From a virus, in the IMG/VR virus record IMGVR_UViG_3300044712_001727, positions 1 through 39,360 of that record: a stretch of DNA of 39,360 nucleotides; one strand, written 5' to 3'. The first letter of the stretch is position 1. Every line of letters starts with the position of its first letter. The translations under genes and the position numbers were made by a program. This document shows positions 7,878-14,640 of the stretch, piece after piece. Below the pieces are notes generated by a model. That model was not told the origin of the DNA. It saw nothing but the letters and a program-made list of their open reading frames with translations, and ran no database searches.

Positions 7878-8588
7878 TTAGCGGCCCAGACCTTCAAGCT
7901 GCTGCACCGTGCCAGCTGCTCGGACAATCATCTGGCACGGATTCAAGCCATGCAGATCGGCCAGCCATTCACGCTCTTTTTGCTGGTAGGCGTCGCGCAG
8001 GGCGGCCAGGATAAGTGCATCAATGTTGGATGGGGGTTGACTTGATTGTTCGATTTCATTGGGAGGGGTAAGATCGGTAACTTCTCTAACCTGCACCTTG
8101 GCAGCTTTTTCGACGTGCGCGAGGACCTTGTCAACATCAGAAACAGGTTGCGGGATACTTATAGGCTTGCCGGTCTTTGGATCAATGCCGCGCGCCTTCA
8201 GGTGGTTCCAGCATAAACGCTGACGGGTGACTTGTTTTGTACAGCCCGGTTCGGAACAGAATTTATGCCCCGTAGCCGGCTTGGAAACAACCTTGGACGG
8301 GGTCACGGTGGCAGGCGGTGCAGCAGGCTTGTTCTTCTCGCTGTAGCAGGTACAACACAATCCGTCCTTGCCATGCTGCGCCAGCTTGCCACAATTATTT
8401 TTGCACTTGCTTGCCATAATCTCCTCCTGATTTATAGTCACCAAATCGCCAAGGCCGGGGCAGCCCTCACACGCGAAACGCGGGGGGAACCCTCTGCGAC
8501 CTCCCCTGCCCGGCTGGCCGGACTTGTTCTTTCGGCACTGCTCAATGCTGATGGATGCCGAAAGGCGATCGCAACGGAACAGCTTCAT
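7878..8588 (-). CDS. Cys-rich putative zinc-binding protein with two possible starts
   Basis: One continuous frame with two plausible starts. ATG at 8588 overlaps the TGA of the 34-aa gene upstream (ATGA), with GAGG nearby. It gives 236 residues whose first part (MKLFRCDRLSASISIEQCRK, then FACEGCPGLGDL) looks like a small Cys protein. ATG at 8417 is preceded by an excellent AGGAGGAG site that at the same time encodes the peptide QEEI. It gives 179 residues beginning MASKCKNNCGKL. The inner protein has CKNNC, CCTC and C-x4-C...C clusters (CSEPGCTKQVTRQRLC), suggesting two small zinc modules, and then an acidic helical tail. Either a fusion or nested expression of two products is possible. Confidence 0.6.
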   Translation of the reverse strand: MKLFRCDRLSASISIEQCRKNKSGQPGRGGRRGFPPRFACEGCPGLGDLVTINQEEIMASKCKNNCGKLAQHGKDGLCCTCYSEKNKPAAPPATVTPSKVVSKPATGHKFCSEPGCTKQVTRQRLCWNHLKARGIDPKTGKPISIPQPVSDVDKVLAHVEKAAKVQVREVTDLTPPNEIEQSSQPPSNIDALILAALRDAYQQKEREWLADLHGLNPCQMIVRAAGTVQQLEGLGR

Positions 8589-8689
8589 CCGCGCCTCTTC
8601 ATCAGCATCATCAAGCCCAGGGCAGCCACACCCATCATAGAGCCCAGAAACAAGCCGCACCCAAAGCCGACCCACACTGCCGCGATCAT
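8585..8689 (-). CDS. 34-residue single-span membrane protein
   Basis: A very short frame from ATG at 8689 to TGA at 8585: MIAAVWVGFGCGLFLGSMMG, a further hydrophobic stretch, then KRRG. It is one Gly-rich transmembrane helix with a positive C-terminus. Its ATG overlaps the stop of the 60-aa gene upstream and its TGA overlaps ATG 8588 downstream, both as ATGA. This double coupling is the main evidence that it is translated. Function unknown. Confidence 0.55.
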   Translation of the reverse strand: MIAAVWVGFGCGLFLGSMMGVAALGLMMLMKRRG

Positions 8690-8868
8690 CGGCCACGCTC
8701 CTGGTCAACCCCCAGGATGCGCCACATCTCCATGGTCGGTTCCAGGCGAGCGGCCTGTTGGCTTTTTGTCTCAAAAAATGCAGCGTCGATTAATGCGCCG
8801 CCGAGCATAAAAAGGATGCACACAACGACAACCACTGAAATCATCCACTCTACTAGATTCATTTTCAT
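8686..8868 (-). CDS. 60-residue membrane protein
   Basis: A single N-terminal transmembrane helix (EWMISVVVVVCILFMLGGAL, about residues 7-26) followed by a short soluble tail ending DQERGR. The ATG at 8868 overlaps the stop of the 62-aa gene upstream, and the TGA overlaps the start of the 34-aa gene downstream. It forms a pair of tiny membrane proteins with that gene. Such early phage membrane peptides often act on the host envelope or in exclusion, but nothing in the sequence proves this. Confidence 0.6.
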   Translation of the reverse strand: MKMNLVEWMISVVVVVCILFMLGGALIDAAFFETKSQQAARLEPTMEMWRILGVDQERGR

Positions 8869-9053
8869 GGTCTCACGCCCTCCAGTCCGTGATAGTAAAT
8901 AGGTGTGTGCAGCGGGCAGCGCGCTACGGCAGATCCGGCCAGCCAGGATGAAATCAGTTCCCGGCAGAGCGCGCCGCGGATGATGCAGCGTTCTTCATCC
9001 CGGCAATCTCCGCAGGGCGGCTGCGGCGGAGGATCTATGGCCGTGGCTGACAT
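8865..9053 (-). CDS. 62-residue Cys-containing protein
   Basis: Contains C14-x2-C17 (PPCGDCRDEERC) and further cysteines and histidines (RCPLH), so a small zinc-binding protein is plausible. It overlaps the end of the 48-aa gene upstream by 19 bases and the start of the 60-aa gene downstream by 4 bases. No family recognised. Confidence 0.55.
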   Translation of the reverse strand: MSATAIDPPPQPPCGDCRDEERCIIRGALCRELISSWLAGSAVARCPLHTPIYYHGLEGVRP

Positions 9054-9181
9054 GGTTTCTTTCCGAGTTTGCCATCAGCGTGCAGCTGGTGGATGAATGC
9101 GCCGAGGTTCTGCCAGGCGCTTTTCTGGCCGGGCGTCCAGGTTTCATATTGCGCCAGCGTGGGTTTCTGTTTGGTTGCCAT
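9035..9181 (-). CDS. 48-residue hypothetical protein
   Basis: A short frame with a strong ribosome site (GGAGG 7 bases before ATG 9181) beginning MATKQKPTLAQYETWTPGQK. The GGAGG is formed by the last codons of the upstream 145-aa gene, so the two are linked. Trp- and Gln-rich, no domain recognised. It is too short for many gene finders but fills the gap between two coupled genes. Confidence 0.55.
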   Translation of the reverse strand: MATKQKPTLAQYETWTPGQKSAWQNLGAFIHQLHADGKLGKKPCQPRP

Positions 9182-9183
9182 GG

Positions 9184-9621
9184 CTAGACCTCCGTCGCCA
9201 CTTCGATTGACCTGTCATATTCGTCCAAAACCGTTCGGACATGTTGTGATTCGCGGTGAAGCCGGTGCCGTTCGTCCGGAGAAATCCGATTGTCACGGAC
9301 TGCGGCGGCATGTTCCATCAGCAAGTGAGAAACCTCACGCATCACATCGCTATGAGCATCATGGATGGTTGCGGTCGAAATAAACGGCTTGACGCACTCT
9401 TCAAGACACCGGATCACTGCCGTAACATCCTCCACCGGCCGGCCAATCCGCAGGGCCGTAACCATGATTGTGACAACTATGTCCAGGGGATTACGGGCGC
9501 CGGAACCGTCCACCGGGTCTTCTTTCCATTTGCGGACCAGCGAAACATCCTTGCCGACCGCCTTTGCTACTGACTCTGACTCCCGGCCGATACATGCTGA
9601 CAGCGCCACATACGTTTCCAT
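9184..9621 (-). CDS. CII-like phage regulatory protein (putative)
   Basis: 145 residues. The N-terminal segment ESVAKAVGKDVSLVRKWKED reads as a helix-turn-helix, followed by a region on lysine-poor helices and a C-terminal helical part with several His and Arg. Length, HTH and position as the second gene of the leftward early operon suit a transcriptional activator or replication-initiator-type regulator, as in CII-like phage proteins. The start is ATG at 9621 with GGGAGACGGGA upstream. Confidence 0.55.
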   Translation of the reverse strand: METYVALSACIGRESESVAKAVGKDVSLVRKWKEDPVDGSGARNPLDIVVTIMVTALRIGRPVEDVTAVIRCLEECVKPFISTATIHDAHSDVMREVSHLLMEHAAAVRDNRISPDERHRLHRESQHVRTVLDEYDRSIEVATEV

Positions 9622-9657
9622 TCCCGTCTCCCTTTAACCAATAATTGCCAAAACGGC

Positions 9658-9918
9658 CTATGCCGCTAATCTTGTATCAACATCCTCGGGCCACTCAACA
9701 GCCAGGCCCTGGCGGCGGAGCTCCGCAACGACTCGTTGCGGCAGCTTGCCACTTGGGGAAAGATAAACCTGGCGAAAAATCTGGCGGACAGAGGACACGC
9801 TCTCGCCGAACCCGCTGCGAGCGGCCCAGATGGTGATCGACCACCCCTTTTCTTCCCAGATCTGGCGGGCGGTTGCGTCGTAATCAACTAAACCTTTGTA
9901 AATCGTAGATTTTTTCAT
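9658..9918 (-). CDS. Small Cro/Ner-like DNA-binding protein (putative)
   Basis: 86 residues. The segment ARQIWEEKGWSITIWAARSG followed by VSSVRQIFR has the spacing of a helix-turn-helix seen in Ner- or Cro-like phage regulators. It is the first gene of the long leftward operon and is divergent from the plus-strand gene at 9957, with only 38 bases between them. That is the usual position for a switch protein opposing the CI-like repressor (10799). RBS AAGG lies 7 bases before ATG 9918. Confidence 0.55.
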   Translation of the reverse strand: MKKSTIYKGLVDYDATARQIWEEKGWSITIWAARSGFGESVSSVRQIFRQVYLSPSGKLPQRVVAELRRQGLAVEWPEDVDTRLAA

Positions 9919-9956
9919 TGCGTTGCCTTTTTGTGCTTTTCTGGTAAAATGTAAAA
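9919..9956. promoter_or_regulatory. Divergent promoter region between early and lysogeny genes
   Basis: 38 bases separate the starts of opposing genes at 9918 (minus) and 9957 (plus). On the plus strand TTGCCT and TAAAAT are about 16 bases apart, but this would place transcription very near the ATG at 9957. I see no clear operator here matching the 23-bp repeats at 11500-11608. Confidence 0.35.
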
Positions 9957-10229
9957 ATGAATAAAAACAGCGATCAATTATTCGGAACCGTCAGCCTCAT
10001 CAACACCAGCACCCGGCGGGCTGCCATTCTGCTCGACAATGGCGAATACTCCATTGCGGAGGTGTCTGACGATATAGGTCTGTCCCTCGGGGATCGGGTA
10101 AGCGGATGCCTTGAAAAGGTGGGAAAAAGTGTCGTCATCAAAAATCACACGTCCGGTATGAGCGGGGAGATCAGGATTGACGACATTCATCAGGACCGCA
10201 GCACTGCCATCCATACGCTCCAGAGATGA
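9957..10229 (+). CDS. Small beta-rich phage protein (90 aa), lysogeny side
   Basis: MNKNSDQLFGTVSLINTSTR begins a compact beta-type domain with the pattern FGTVxLIN...LDNGEYSIAEV...LGDRVSG...HTSG. I recall similar short proteins of unknown role in phages, resembling a small OB or cold-shock-like barrel. There is no good Shine-Dalgarno site before the ATG, and the upstream space is only 38 bases, so it may be leaderless. It is followed by a 160-base gap. Function unknown. Confidence 0.55.
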   Translation: MNKNSDQLFGTVSLINTSTRRAAILLDNGEYSIAEVSDDIGLSLGDRVSGCLEKVGKSVVIKNHTSGMSGEIRIDDIHQDRSTAIHTLQR

Positions 10230-10357
10230 CAGATGTGCTGCGGCAGCAACATTGTGAATACGGGCGGTAGTAAACAATAACCGGGGAGGCAGAGCGACAT
10301 GCCTCAAAGCTGACTGCTGCGCCGCAATTATGAGTCGTTGTTGTTTTAACATCGTCG

Positions 10358-10376
10358 CCCTCGTTTCTGTTTTTGT
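10358..10376 (+). promoter_or_regulatory. Repeated leader motif, copy 1
   Basis: CCCTCGTTTCTGTTTTTGT, about 20 bases before the 79-aa gene. A close relative occurs at 10742-10759 before the repressor gene. It may be a shared promoter or operator element. Confidence 0.3.
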
Positions 10377-10392
10377 ATTCAGAAAGGTTAAA

Positions 10393-10632
10393 ATGAAAAA
10401 CTCCGACATATTTAAAACGATTCTTTCCGAGGCTTCCGGGAGGCCACTTGACGAAGTGACCGAAATGTTTGAAGCGCTCTCCCGTGCAAACAACATGAAA
10501 AACATGGAGCAAGATATTTCAGACAATGAAGCTGCGACACTATTGGCCCAACTTCGTACGGAGTTGCCCGGAATCAGACAATGGTTGATTCAGGGCCGGT
10601 TTATGGCCGAAAGTCAAACCGGCAATTGTTGA
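10393..10632 (+). CDS. Hypothetical protein (79 aa)
   Basis: The start is ATG at 10393 behind AAAGG. An upstream in-frame ATG at 10330 would add an unlikely hydrophobic leader. The helical acidic protein (KNSDIFKTILSEASGRPLDE...) has no recognised domain. The region just upstream (10358-10376) resembles that upstream of the repressor (10742-10759), so the two may be co-regulated. Confidence 0.5.
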   Translation: MKNSDIFKTILSEASGRPLDEVTEMFEALSRANNMKNMEQDISDNEAATLLAQLRTELPGIRQWLIQGRFMAESQTGNC

Positions 10633-10741
10633 ATAAGACTCCGGCCAAAGAAAATCTGTGCCTGTTCCACTGCTTCTTGTGATCCGAGAGTTTTGAAAAG
10701 AAAAGCTTCCCAAACTGGACACTGGCTCATGTTTTTATGCT

Positions 10742-10759
10742 CCCTCGTTCCTGTTTTGT
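10742..10759 (+). promoter_or_regulatory. Repeated leader motif, copy 2
   Basis: CCCTCGTTCCTGTTTTGT upstream of the CI-like repressor, similar to 10358-10376. It is followed by an AT-rich run (GGTAAAAATAAAGTAAAG). Confidence 0.3.
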
Positions 10760-10798
10760 TTCAATCGGTAAAAATAAAGTAAAGTAGGGTGGCTCTAT

Positions 10799-11248
10799 AT
10801 GTCAACAAAAAAAATAGATTCATGTGGTTTATTTTCTAATAGGCTGACATTATTACTAAAAGAAAATCGAATCCGAAAAAACAAACTTGCGGAAGAAATA
10901 GGGCTCACTCCCCAGGCAATTACTCATATGACCAAGGGACGCAGCAATCCATCACCACAGACAATCAAATCAATAGCCCGTTTTTTTAAAGTCACTGAAG
11001 ATTGGTTGGAATATGGAACTGGAATCAAGGATGCAGAAGAAGACATGGAAGATTATTACGCCAGCCAGAGATATCTTGGCGAACCAGAGCAACCAAAAAC
11101 CATTGCCGAACGGATTGGATCTGGCTACTTCCCAGAAGTAAAACTGATTGCCGATTATATGGATGTAAAATTCAAAGGGAAAACATCGGAAGAGCGATTA
11201 AAGATTGTTGAGGATATCATGGAGGATATCAGACAAAAGTATAAGTAA
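10799..11248 (+). CDS. CI-like phage repressor (XRE-family HTH)
   Basis: 149 residues. The N-terminal XRE helix-turn-helix domain (residues about 12-72: NRLTLLLKENRIRKNKLAEE, then IGLTPQAITHMTKGRSNPSP) is followed by a typical FKVTEDWLEYG segment and a short charged helical C-terminus. There is no LexA-type peptidase domain, so RecA-driven self-cleavage is unlikely and induction must work another way. It is the best candidate for the lysogeny repressor and for binding the three 23-bp operators downstream. The plus-strand gene ends at a bidirectional hairpin terminator. Confidence 0.75.
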   Translation: MSTKKIDSCGLFSNRLTLLLKENRIRKNKLAEEIGLTPQAITHMTKGRSNPSPQTIKSIARFFKVTEDWLEYGTGIKDAEEDMEDYYASQRYLGEPEQPKTIAERIGSGYFPEVKLIADYMDVKFKGKTSEERLKIVEDIMEDIRQKYK

Positions 11249-11270
11249 GGCCTCGCGTAAACGAGGCCTT
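11247..11270. terminator. Bidirectional hairpin terminator after the repressor
   Basis: A perfect 9-bp stem AAGGCCTCG / CGAGGCCTT with a 6-base loop. It overlaps the end of the repressor gene and precedes the stop of the convergent small gene at 11275. The T-run is poor on both sides. Confidence 0.6.
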
Positions 11271-11274
11271 ATGT

Positions 11275-11436
11275 TCATCGCCTGATCATAGACAGGGCAT
11301 GTAACGGAAACACAACTATAGCGATCAGAACCACTATCACTTCCGGTGGAAGTTTTAACAATAAAAGTCGTCTGATCTGATTCATCTTGCTACGTGAACG
11401 CCGGTCTTTTTGATACAACTTAGCATAGTCCTGCAT
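11275..11436 (-). CDS. 53-residue membrane protein
   Basis: The start is ATG at 11436, five bases after an AAGGAGG site. An earlier in-frame start would lack one. A basic N-terminus (QDYAKLYQKDRRSRSK) leads to one hydrophobic helix (PPEVIVVLIAIVVFPLHAL). It is convergent with the repressor and divergent from the secreted-protein gene at 11629, so its upstream region also faces the operator cluster. Function unknown. Superinfection exclusion is a common role for such genes near repressors. Confidence 0.5.
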   Translation of the reverse strand: MQDYAKLYQKDRRSRSKMNQIRRLLLLKLPPEVIVVLIAIVVFPLHALSMIRR

Positions 11437-11499
11437 ACATCCCTCCTTGAATTGGTATGTTATATGAAAGGATCCCAAAACACCAAAAAAGCCGGGTCA

Positions 11500-11522
11500 A
11501 AGTGTAAAGTTTTTTTACACTT
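11500..11522 (+). promoter_or_regulatory. 23-bp palindromic operator, copy 1
   Basis: Perfect inverted repeat AAGTGTAAA-N5-TTTACACTT. Two further copies follow at 11567 and 11586. Confidence 0.7.
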
Positions 11523-11566
11523 CATTAAGATATAATTGTAATATGCTGATATTATTGTAAATTTAA

Positions 11567-11589
11567 AAGTGTAAAGATTCTTTACAACT
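11567..11589 (+). promoter_or_regulatory. 23-bp palindromic operator, copy 2
   Basis: Same geometry as copy 1: AAGTGTAAA, 5-base spacer, TTTACAACT. The left arm is perfect and the right arm is imperfect. It overlaps copy 3 by 4 bases. Confidence 0.65.
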
Positions 11590-11608
11590 GTAAAGTTTCT
11601 TCACACTT
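11586..11608 (+). promoter_or_regulatory. 23-bp palindromic operator, copy 3
   Basis: AACTGTAAA, 5-base spacer, TTCACACTT. It has one mismatch in each arm relative to copy 1 and lies 20 bases before the ATG at 11629. Binding here would block transcription or translation start of the downstream pair. Confidence 0.65.
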
Positions 11609-11628
11609 TATTAGAAAATGGAGGGGAT

Positions 11629-12657
11629 ATGAAAACCGTGGTTGTTGCGTGTTTACTGCCGTTCTTCTCTACTACATGTTTTTCCGCAATCAAAGGCGAT
11701 ATGAACGATGACGGAGAAGTTGATATTGCGGATGCATTGATCGTTTTACGTACAGCTATTGGCGTCGAACCAAAAATATCGATTCCTGTTCCTATACAGC
11801 CAGTGTGCCCCGCCCCGGTAGTTTGCCCTGCCCCGATTGTATGTCCATCTCAGACAATATGCCCCGCAGCGACAATCTGTCCGACTCCGATTGTATGTCC
11901 TGCGCCGACAGTTTGCACCCCAACAACAATAATTATTAAGGACTCTACCACCTGCCGGACTCCAACCGCAGGTTATCCTAAAATAGTGAAAAGCATTCCG
12001 TTCCCCGCTGGCGTGACATATTTTTCCGATCTTGCTTTTGACCGGGTGAACAACACCGCGTGGCTTCTCGCCGGAAATGATACCGGACAGCCGAAATGGT
12101 TAGTGCATATAGCAACTGATGGCACGGTACTGGGAACCAATGCCTATGTGAACACCACATGGTCAGTTAATTATGGCAGCTTCCTGGCTAGCAATGGTGT
12201 GTCGATTTGGGCAACATCTTATGGATGGCTGAATGGTATTCCAATTACAAAAGTATATTCTCTGGATACATCCGGCAATGTTTTGAAAGAGATTCCTTGC
12301 CCGGCAACTACTGCCGGTGGATTTTGCACGGGCATCACATGGGATGGGTCCAAATTCTGGACCGTAGCCAGCGATAGTAAGGACCTTGTATCTTTTTTTC
12401 CTGACGGCACCATTTCTGCAAAGTTCATCGGCATTTTTCCCGAAGTATCGAGATCTCGAAACCTGTTTTATGACTGGGCTAAATCCCGCCTAGTTGCCTC
12501 CGATAAAACCTATCTCGACGTCATCGATACTTCAACCGGCATCAGAACACGCACCTTTCCATACAACAACGGCGTGAACGGCGATTGGGATGGTCAATAT
12601 TTTTGGAACATCAACACTTCCACACTCCAGATAGAAATTATGGATCTGGGGATATAA
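11629..12657 (+). CDS. Secreted dockerin-like / Cys-Pro-repeat / propeller protein
   Basis: 342 residues. A signal peptide (about residues 1-20: MKTVVVACLLPFFSTTCFSA) is followed by one dockerin/EF-hand-like calcium loop, DMNDDGEVDIADAL (residues 24-37). Next comes a linker of seven Cys at exactly six-residue spacing (C60, C66, C72, C78, C84, C90, C96), with units such as VCPAP. The rest, from about residue 115, has propeller-like repeats (AFDRVNNTAWLLAG, ITWDGSKFWTVAS, NGDWDGQYFWNIN). It is a non-virion lysogenic conversion candidate. The RBS is GGAGGGG, and only 6 bases separate it from the integrase gene, so the two are likely co-transcribed under the operator cluster. It is not a standard phage gene. 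Confidence 0.75.
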   Translation: MKTVVVACLLPFFSTTCFSAIKGDMNDDGEVDIADALIVLRTAIGVEPKISIPVPIQPVCPAPVVCPAPIVCPSQTICPAATICPTPIVCPAPTVCTPTTIIIKDSTTCRTPTAGYPKIVKSIPFPAGVTYFSDLAFDRVNNTAWLLAGNDTGQPKWLVHIATDGTVLGTNAYVNTTWSVNYGSFLASNGVSIWATSYGWLNGIPITKVYSLDTSGNVLKEIPCPATTAGGFCTGITWDGSKFWTVASDSKDLVSFFPDGTISAKFIGIFPEVSRSRNLFYDWAKSRLVASDKTYLDVIDTSTGIRTRTFPYNNGVNGDWDGQYFWNINTSTLQIEIMDLGI

Positions 12658-12663
12658 CGCTAC

Positions 12664-14121
12664 ATGACCACCTGTGCCATCTACATCCGCAAATCCCGTG
12701 AAGAAAAAGACAAACCCTCACACCGTCTGACAGTCCAGCGCGAACAACTCCCGGCATACGCAGCCGTACAGGGCTGGAACAGCATCACCTACGACGACGG
12801 CCACGCCTCAGCCGCCCAGGGTAAAACATCCGACCTCAAGGAACGCGCCCGCCTTGAAGCCGATATCCGCTCCGGAACAATCGACATAATCCTCTGCATC
12901 GAACTCTCCCGACTCTCCCGGGATGACTCCCTCCAGGACTACGTTGCCTGGCTCGATCTCTGCTCCAGAAACAACGTCCGGCTCGCAACCATGTCCAGGA
13001 TCCTCGACCCGGCCCAACATAGCGACTGGATGCTGCTGCTGATGGAAGGCGGGTTTTCATCTGTCGAGATGAAAGTGCTCCAGGGGAGAATGAAAGAAGG
13101 GCGTCAGGAAGCGTTCAGGAGCGGGAAATTTATGGGGGGATTGTGTCCACCGCCATACATCTACGACAAGGCCACAGGCAAACCCACCGTTGACCCTGAT
13201 GCACTGAAACGGATGCAGCAGCTATGGTCTCTGGCAGAACAGCACGGCACCCGGCACATATCCCAGGTCATCAACATGCCGCTTATCGCCATCCGGCGCG
13301 CCATATCAGACGAACGCCTCCTCTACTACCAGGCGCTCCGCCAGAGTCCTGACGGCGGCGACATGATCCCCTGCGACTGGCAACCGGTCATGACCGCAGA
13401 ACAGGCCGCCCTCATCAAAGCCCGGCGCACAGACCGCATCAAAGGCTATCACCGCAGGGAATCCGGAGGACTCCTCAGCGCCATGGGAATCCTCGTATGT
13501 GGCTACTGCGGCCGCAGCTGCCGCAGCTGGGCTAATAGCAGAGACAAGGCCACATGGTACGGCTGCAAAGCCAACGAGCACGCCCGCACCTGTCAGCCGT
13601 CGCGCCTGATTCAGCAGCAGCTTGTCGATCATGCCGTCACCACGCACGTCCTTAACACACTGGCCGATCAAGATCAACTCCGGAGCGCATGGGAAGCCAA
13701 TCAGGGCACCGACGACAGCGCAGCCAGGATAAAAGAGATCAACAGGGAAATCTCCACCATCACCGATCGCAAACAGCGACTGATCCACGCCATCACCGAA
13801 GGCGTCATCGAGCTCGCCGACGCCAAACAGATGCGCATGGCGCTCGATGCCGAACTCCAGGCGGCAGAAACCAGCAGAGGGAACATCCTGTCGAACATCA
13901 GTACGCCTCCGGACTGGCAGGCCATGGCCGTCACCGCAAAGAAATTCCACGCCCTCGACACTCCGGATCAGCGAGAAATCATCCGCCTGAGCCTCGCCGA
14001 AATTCGCCTCTACTCCTCATATGCTACATGCACCTACAGATTCCCGCGAGACCAACACGGAAGCACCTCCGCAAGGATTCACCTGCCCCCGAAATTATCA
14101 CCCGGAAGAAAGCCCCTGTAG
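12664..14121 (+). CDS. int: Large serine recombinase (phage integrase)
   Basis: 485 residues. The N-terminal resolvase domain has the catalytic serine S11 in YIRKSREE (the usual Y-x-R-x-S motif) and the conserved arginine region ELSRLSRDD (residues 80-88). A recombinase domain follows. A zinc ribbon at about residues 277-310 (VCGYCGRSC...WYGCKANEHARTC) and a coiled-coil-like stretch (KEINREISTITDRKQRLIHA) come next. This is the layout of phiC31-type integrases, which join attP to attB without host factors. Unusually, it lies 6 bases behind the secreted-protein gene and shares its regulation. The 250 bases downstream hold the expected attP. Confidence 0.92.
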   Translation: MTTCAIYIRKSREEKDKPSHRLTVQREQLPAYAAVQGWNSITYDDGHASAAQGKTSDLKERARLEADIRSGTIDIILCIELSRLSRDDSLQDYVAWLDLCSRNNVRLATMSRILDPAQHSDWMLLLMEGGFSSVEMKVLQGRMKEGRQEAFRSGKFMGGLCPPPYIYDKATGKPTVDPDALKRMQQLWSLAEQHGTRHISQVINMPLIAIRRAISDERLLYYQALRQSPDGGDMIPCDWQPVMTAEQAALIKARRTDRIKGYHRRESGGLLSAMGILVCGYCGRSCRSWANSRDKATWYGCKANEHARTCQPSRLIQQQLVDHAVTTHVLNTLADQDQLRSAWEANQGTDDSAARIKEINREISTITDRKQRLIHAITEGVIELADAKQMRMALDAELQAAETSRGNILSNISTPPDWQAMAVTAKKFHALDTPDQREIIRLSLAEIRLYSSYATCTYRFPRDQHGSTSARIHLPPKLSPGRKPL

Positions 14122-14140
14122 CAGAAAACCAAAAGCAAAA

Positions 14141-14165
14141 GGCCACCGATATTGAACCGGTGGCC
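14141..14165 (-). terminator. Rho-independent terminator of the late operon
   Basis: 8-bp stem GGCCACCG / CGGTGGCC with a 9-base loop. Read on the minus strand it is followed by TTTTGCTTTTGG. It lies downstream of the last late gene (14378) and convergent to the integrase. Confidence 0.6.
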
Positions 14166-14181
14166 TCAATTGATTACTTTT

Positions 14182-14216
14182 GTAGCCGCGTGCTCTACCA
14201 TCTGAGCTAAGGTGGC
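14182..14216 (-). other. tRNA 5'-half-like sequence
   Basis: On the minus strand this begins GCCACCTTAGCTCAGATGG and continues GTAGAGCACGCGGCT. It matches the tRNA consensus for the acceptor strand, the T8-A9 bases, the D-arm and the 5' anticodon stem. The 3' part that follows does not complete a tRNA. It may mark past integration at a tRNA gene or be an att remnant. Confidence 0.45.
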
Positions 14217-14267
14217 AAGGATATCAACAACTGCGTGCAGTGTTAATGCTGGTTTGCGGGGTGTTTT

Positions 14268-14312
14268 GAGCTACAAATGAGCTTGTAAGTAGTTGATTAT
14301 TCGTTGTAGCTC
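14268..14312 (+). other. Candidate attP inverted repeat
   Basis: Arms GAGCTACAA (14268-14276) and TTGTAGCTC (14304-14312) are perfect 9-bp complements around a centre near 14290, about 150 bases downstream of the serine integrase gene. Serine-integrase attP sites are about 50 bp with imperfect dyad symmetry, and this size and place fit. Unproven. Confidence 0.45.
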
Positions 14313-14377
14313 GCAACAAAGGTATATTACTTTTGACCGTATGTCAAGAGTCACCCGAAAGTCCGCTTTTACCGATG

Positions 14378-14629
14378 TTATCGCGCAGAAAACGCCTGCC
14401 GCATCATTTCCGTGCGGCTCTCCTCAAATGCTTGGATGACTTCCTCGGACCACACCTCAGCGGCTTTGTCCACAACCTCCTGAGGTTGGTCGGTTAGATC
14501 CGCTCCGGGACTGAGGCAATAGCGATGCAACGACTTATCTGTTGTCACATTATTGTCAACCTGTAAGGTTGTTTCGCGGATCTCCAGGATACCGTTACTC
14601 AGCACGTTGATGTCATATGTTTTTTCCAT
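14378..14629 (-). CDS. Small late protein at end of tail operon (83 aa)
   Basis: MEKTYDINVLSNGILEIRET begins a short beta-strand protein with a helical C-terminus. It sits after the tail-fibre-like genes and before the terminator, where small tail-fibre assembly or unknown proteins are common. No domain recognised. The RBS is weak. Confidence 0.6.
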   Translation of the reverse strand: MEKTYDINVLSNGILEIRETTLQVDNNVTTDKSLHRYCLSPGADLTDQPQEVVDKAAEVWSEEVIQAFEESRTEMMRQAFSAR

Positions 14630-14640
14630 CGTTCCCCCCC

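Noticed and set aside
9978-10526. 182-aa minus-strand frame
   Set aside because: Antisense to the 90-aa and 79-aa plus genes and lacks a ribosome site; sequence does not look like a protein domain.
13306-13950. 214-aa minus-strand frame in the integrase
   Set aside because: Antisense to the clear serine recombinase.
14141-14216. Complete 76-base tRNA on the minus strand
   Set aside because: The ends can pair (GCCACC with GGTGGC) and the length is right, but the anticodon stem does not pair and the T-arm overlaps the acceptor strand. The 3' part is better read as a terminator hairpin.
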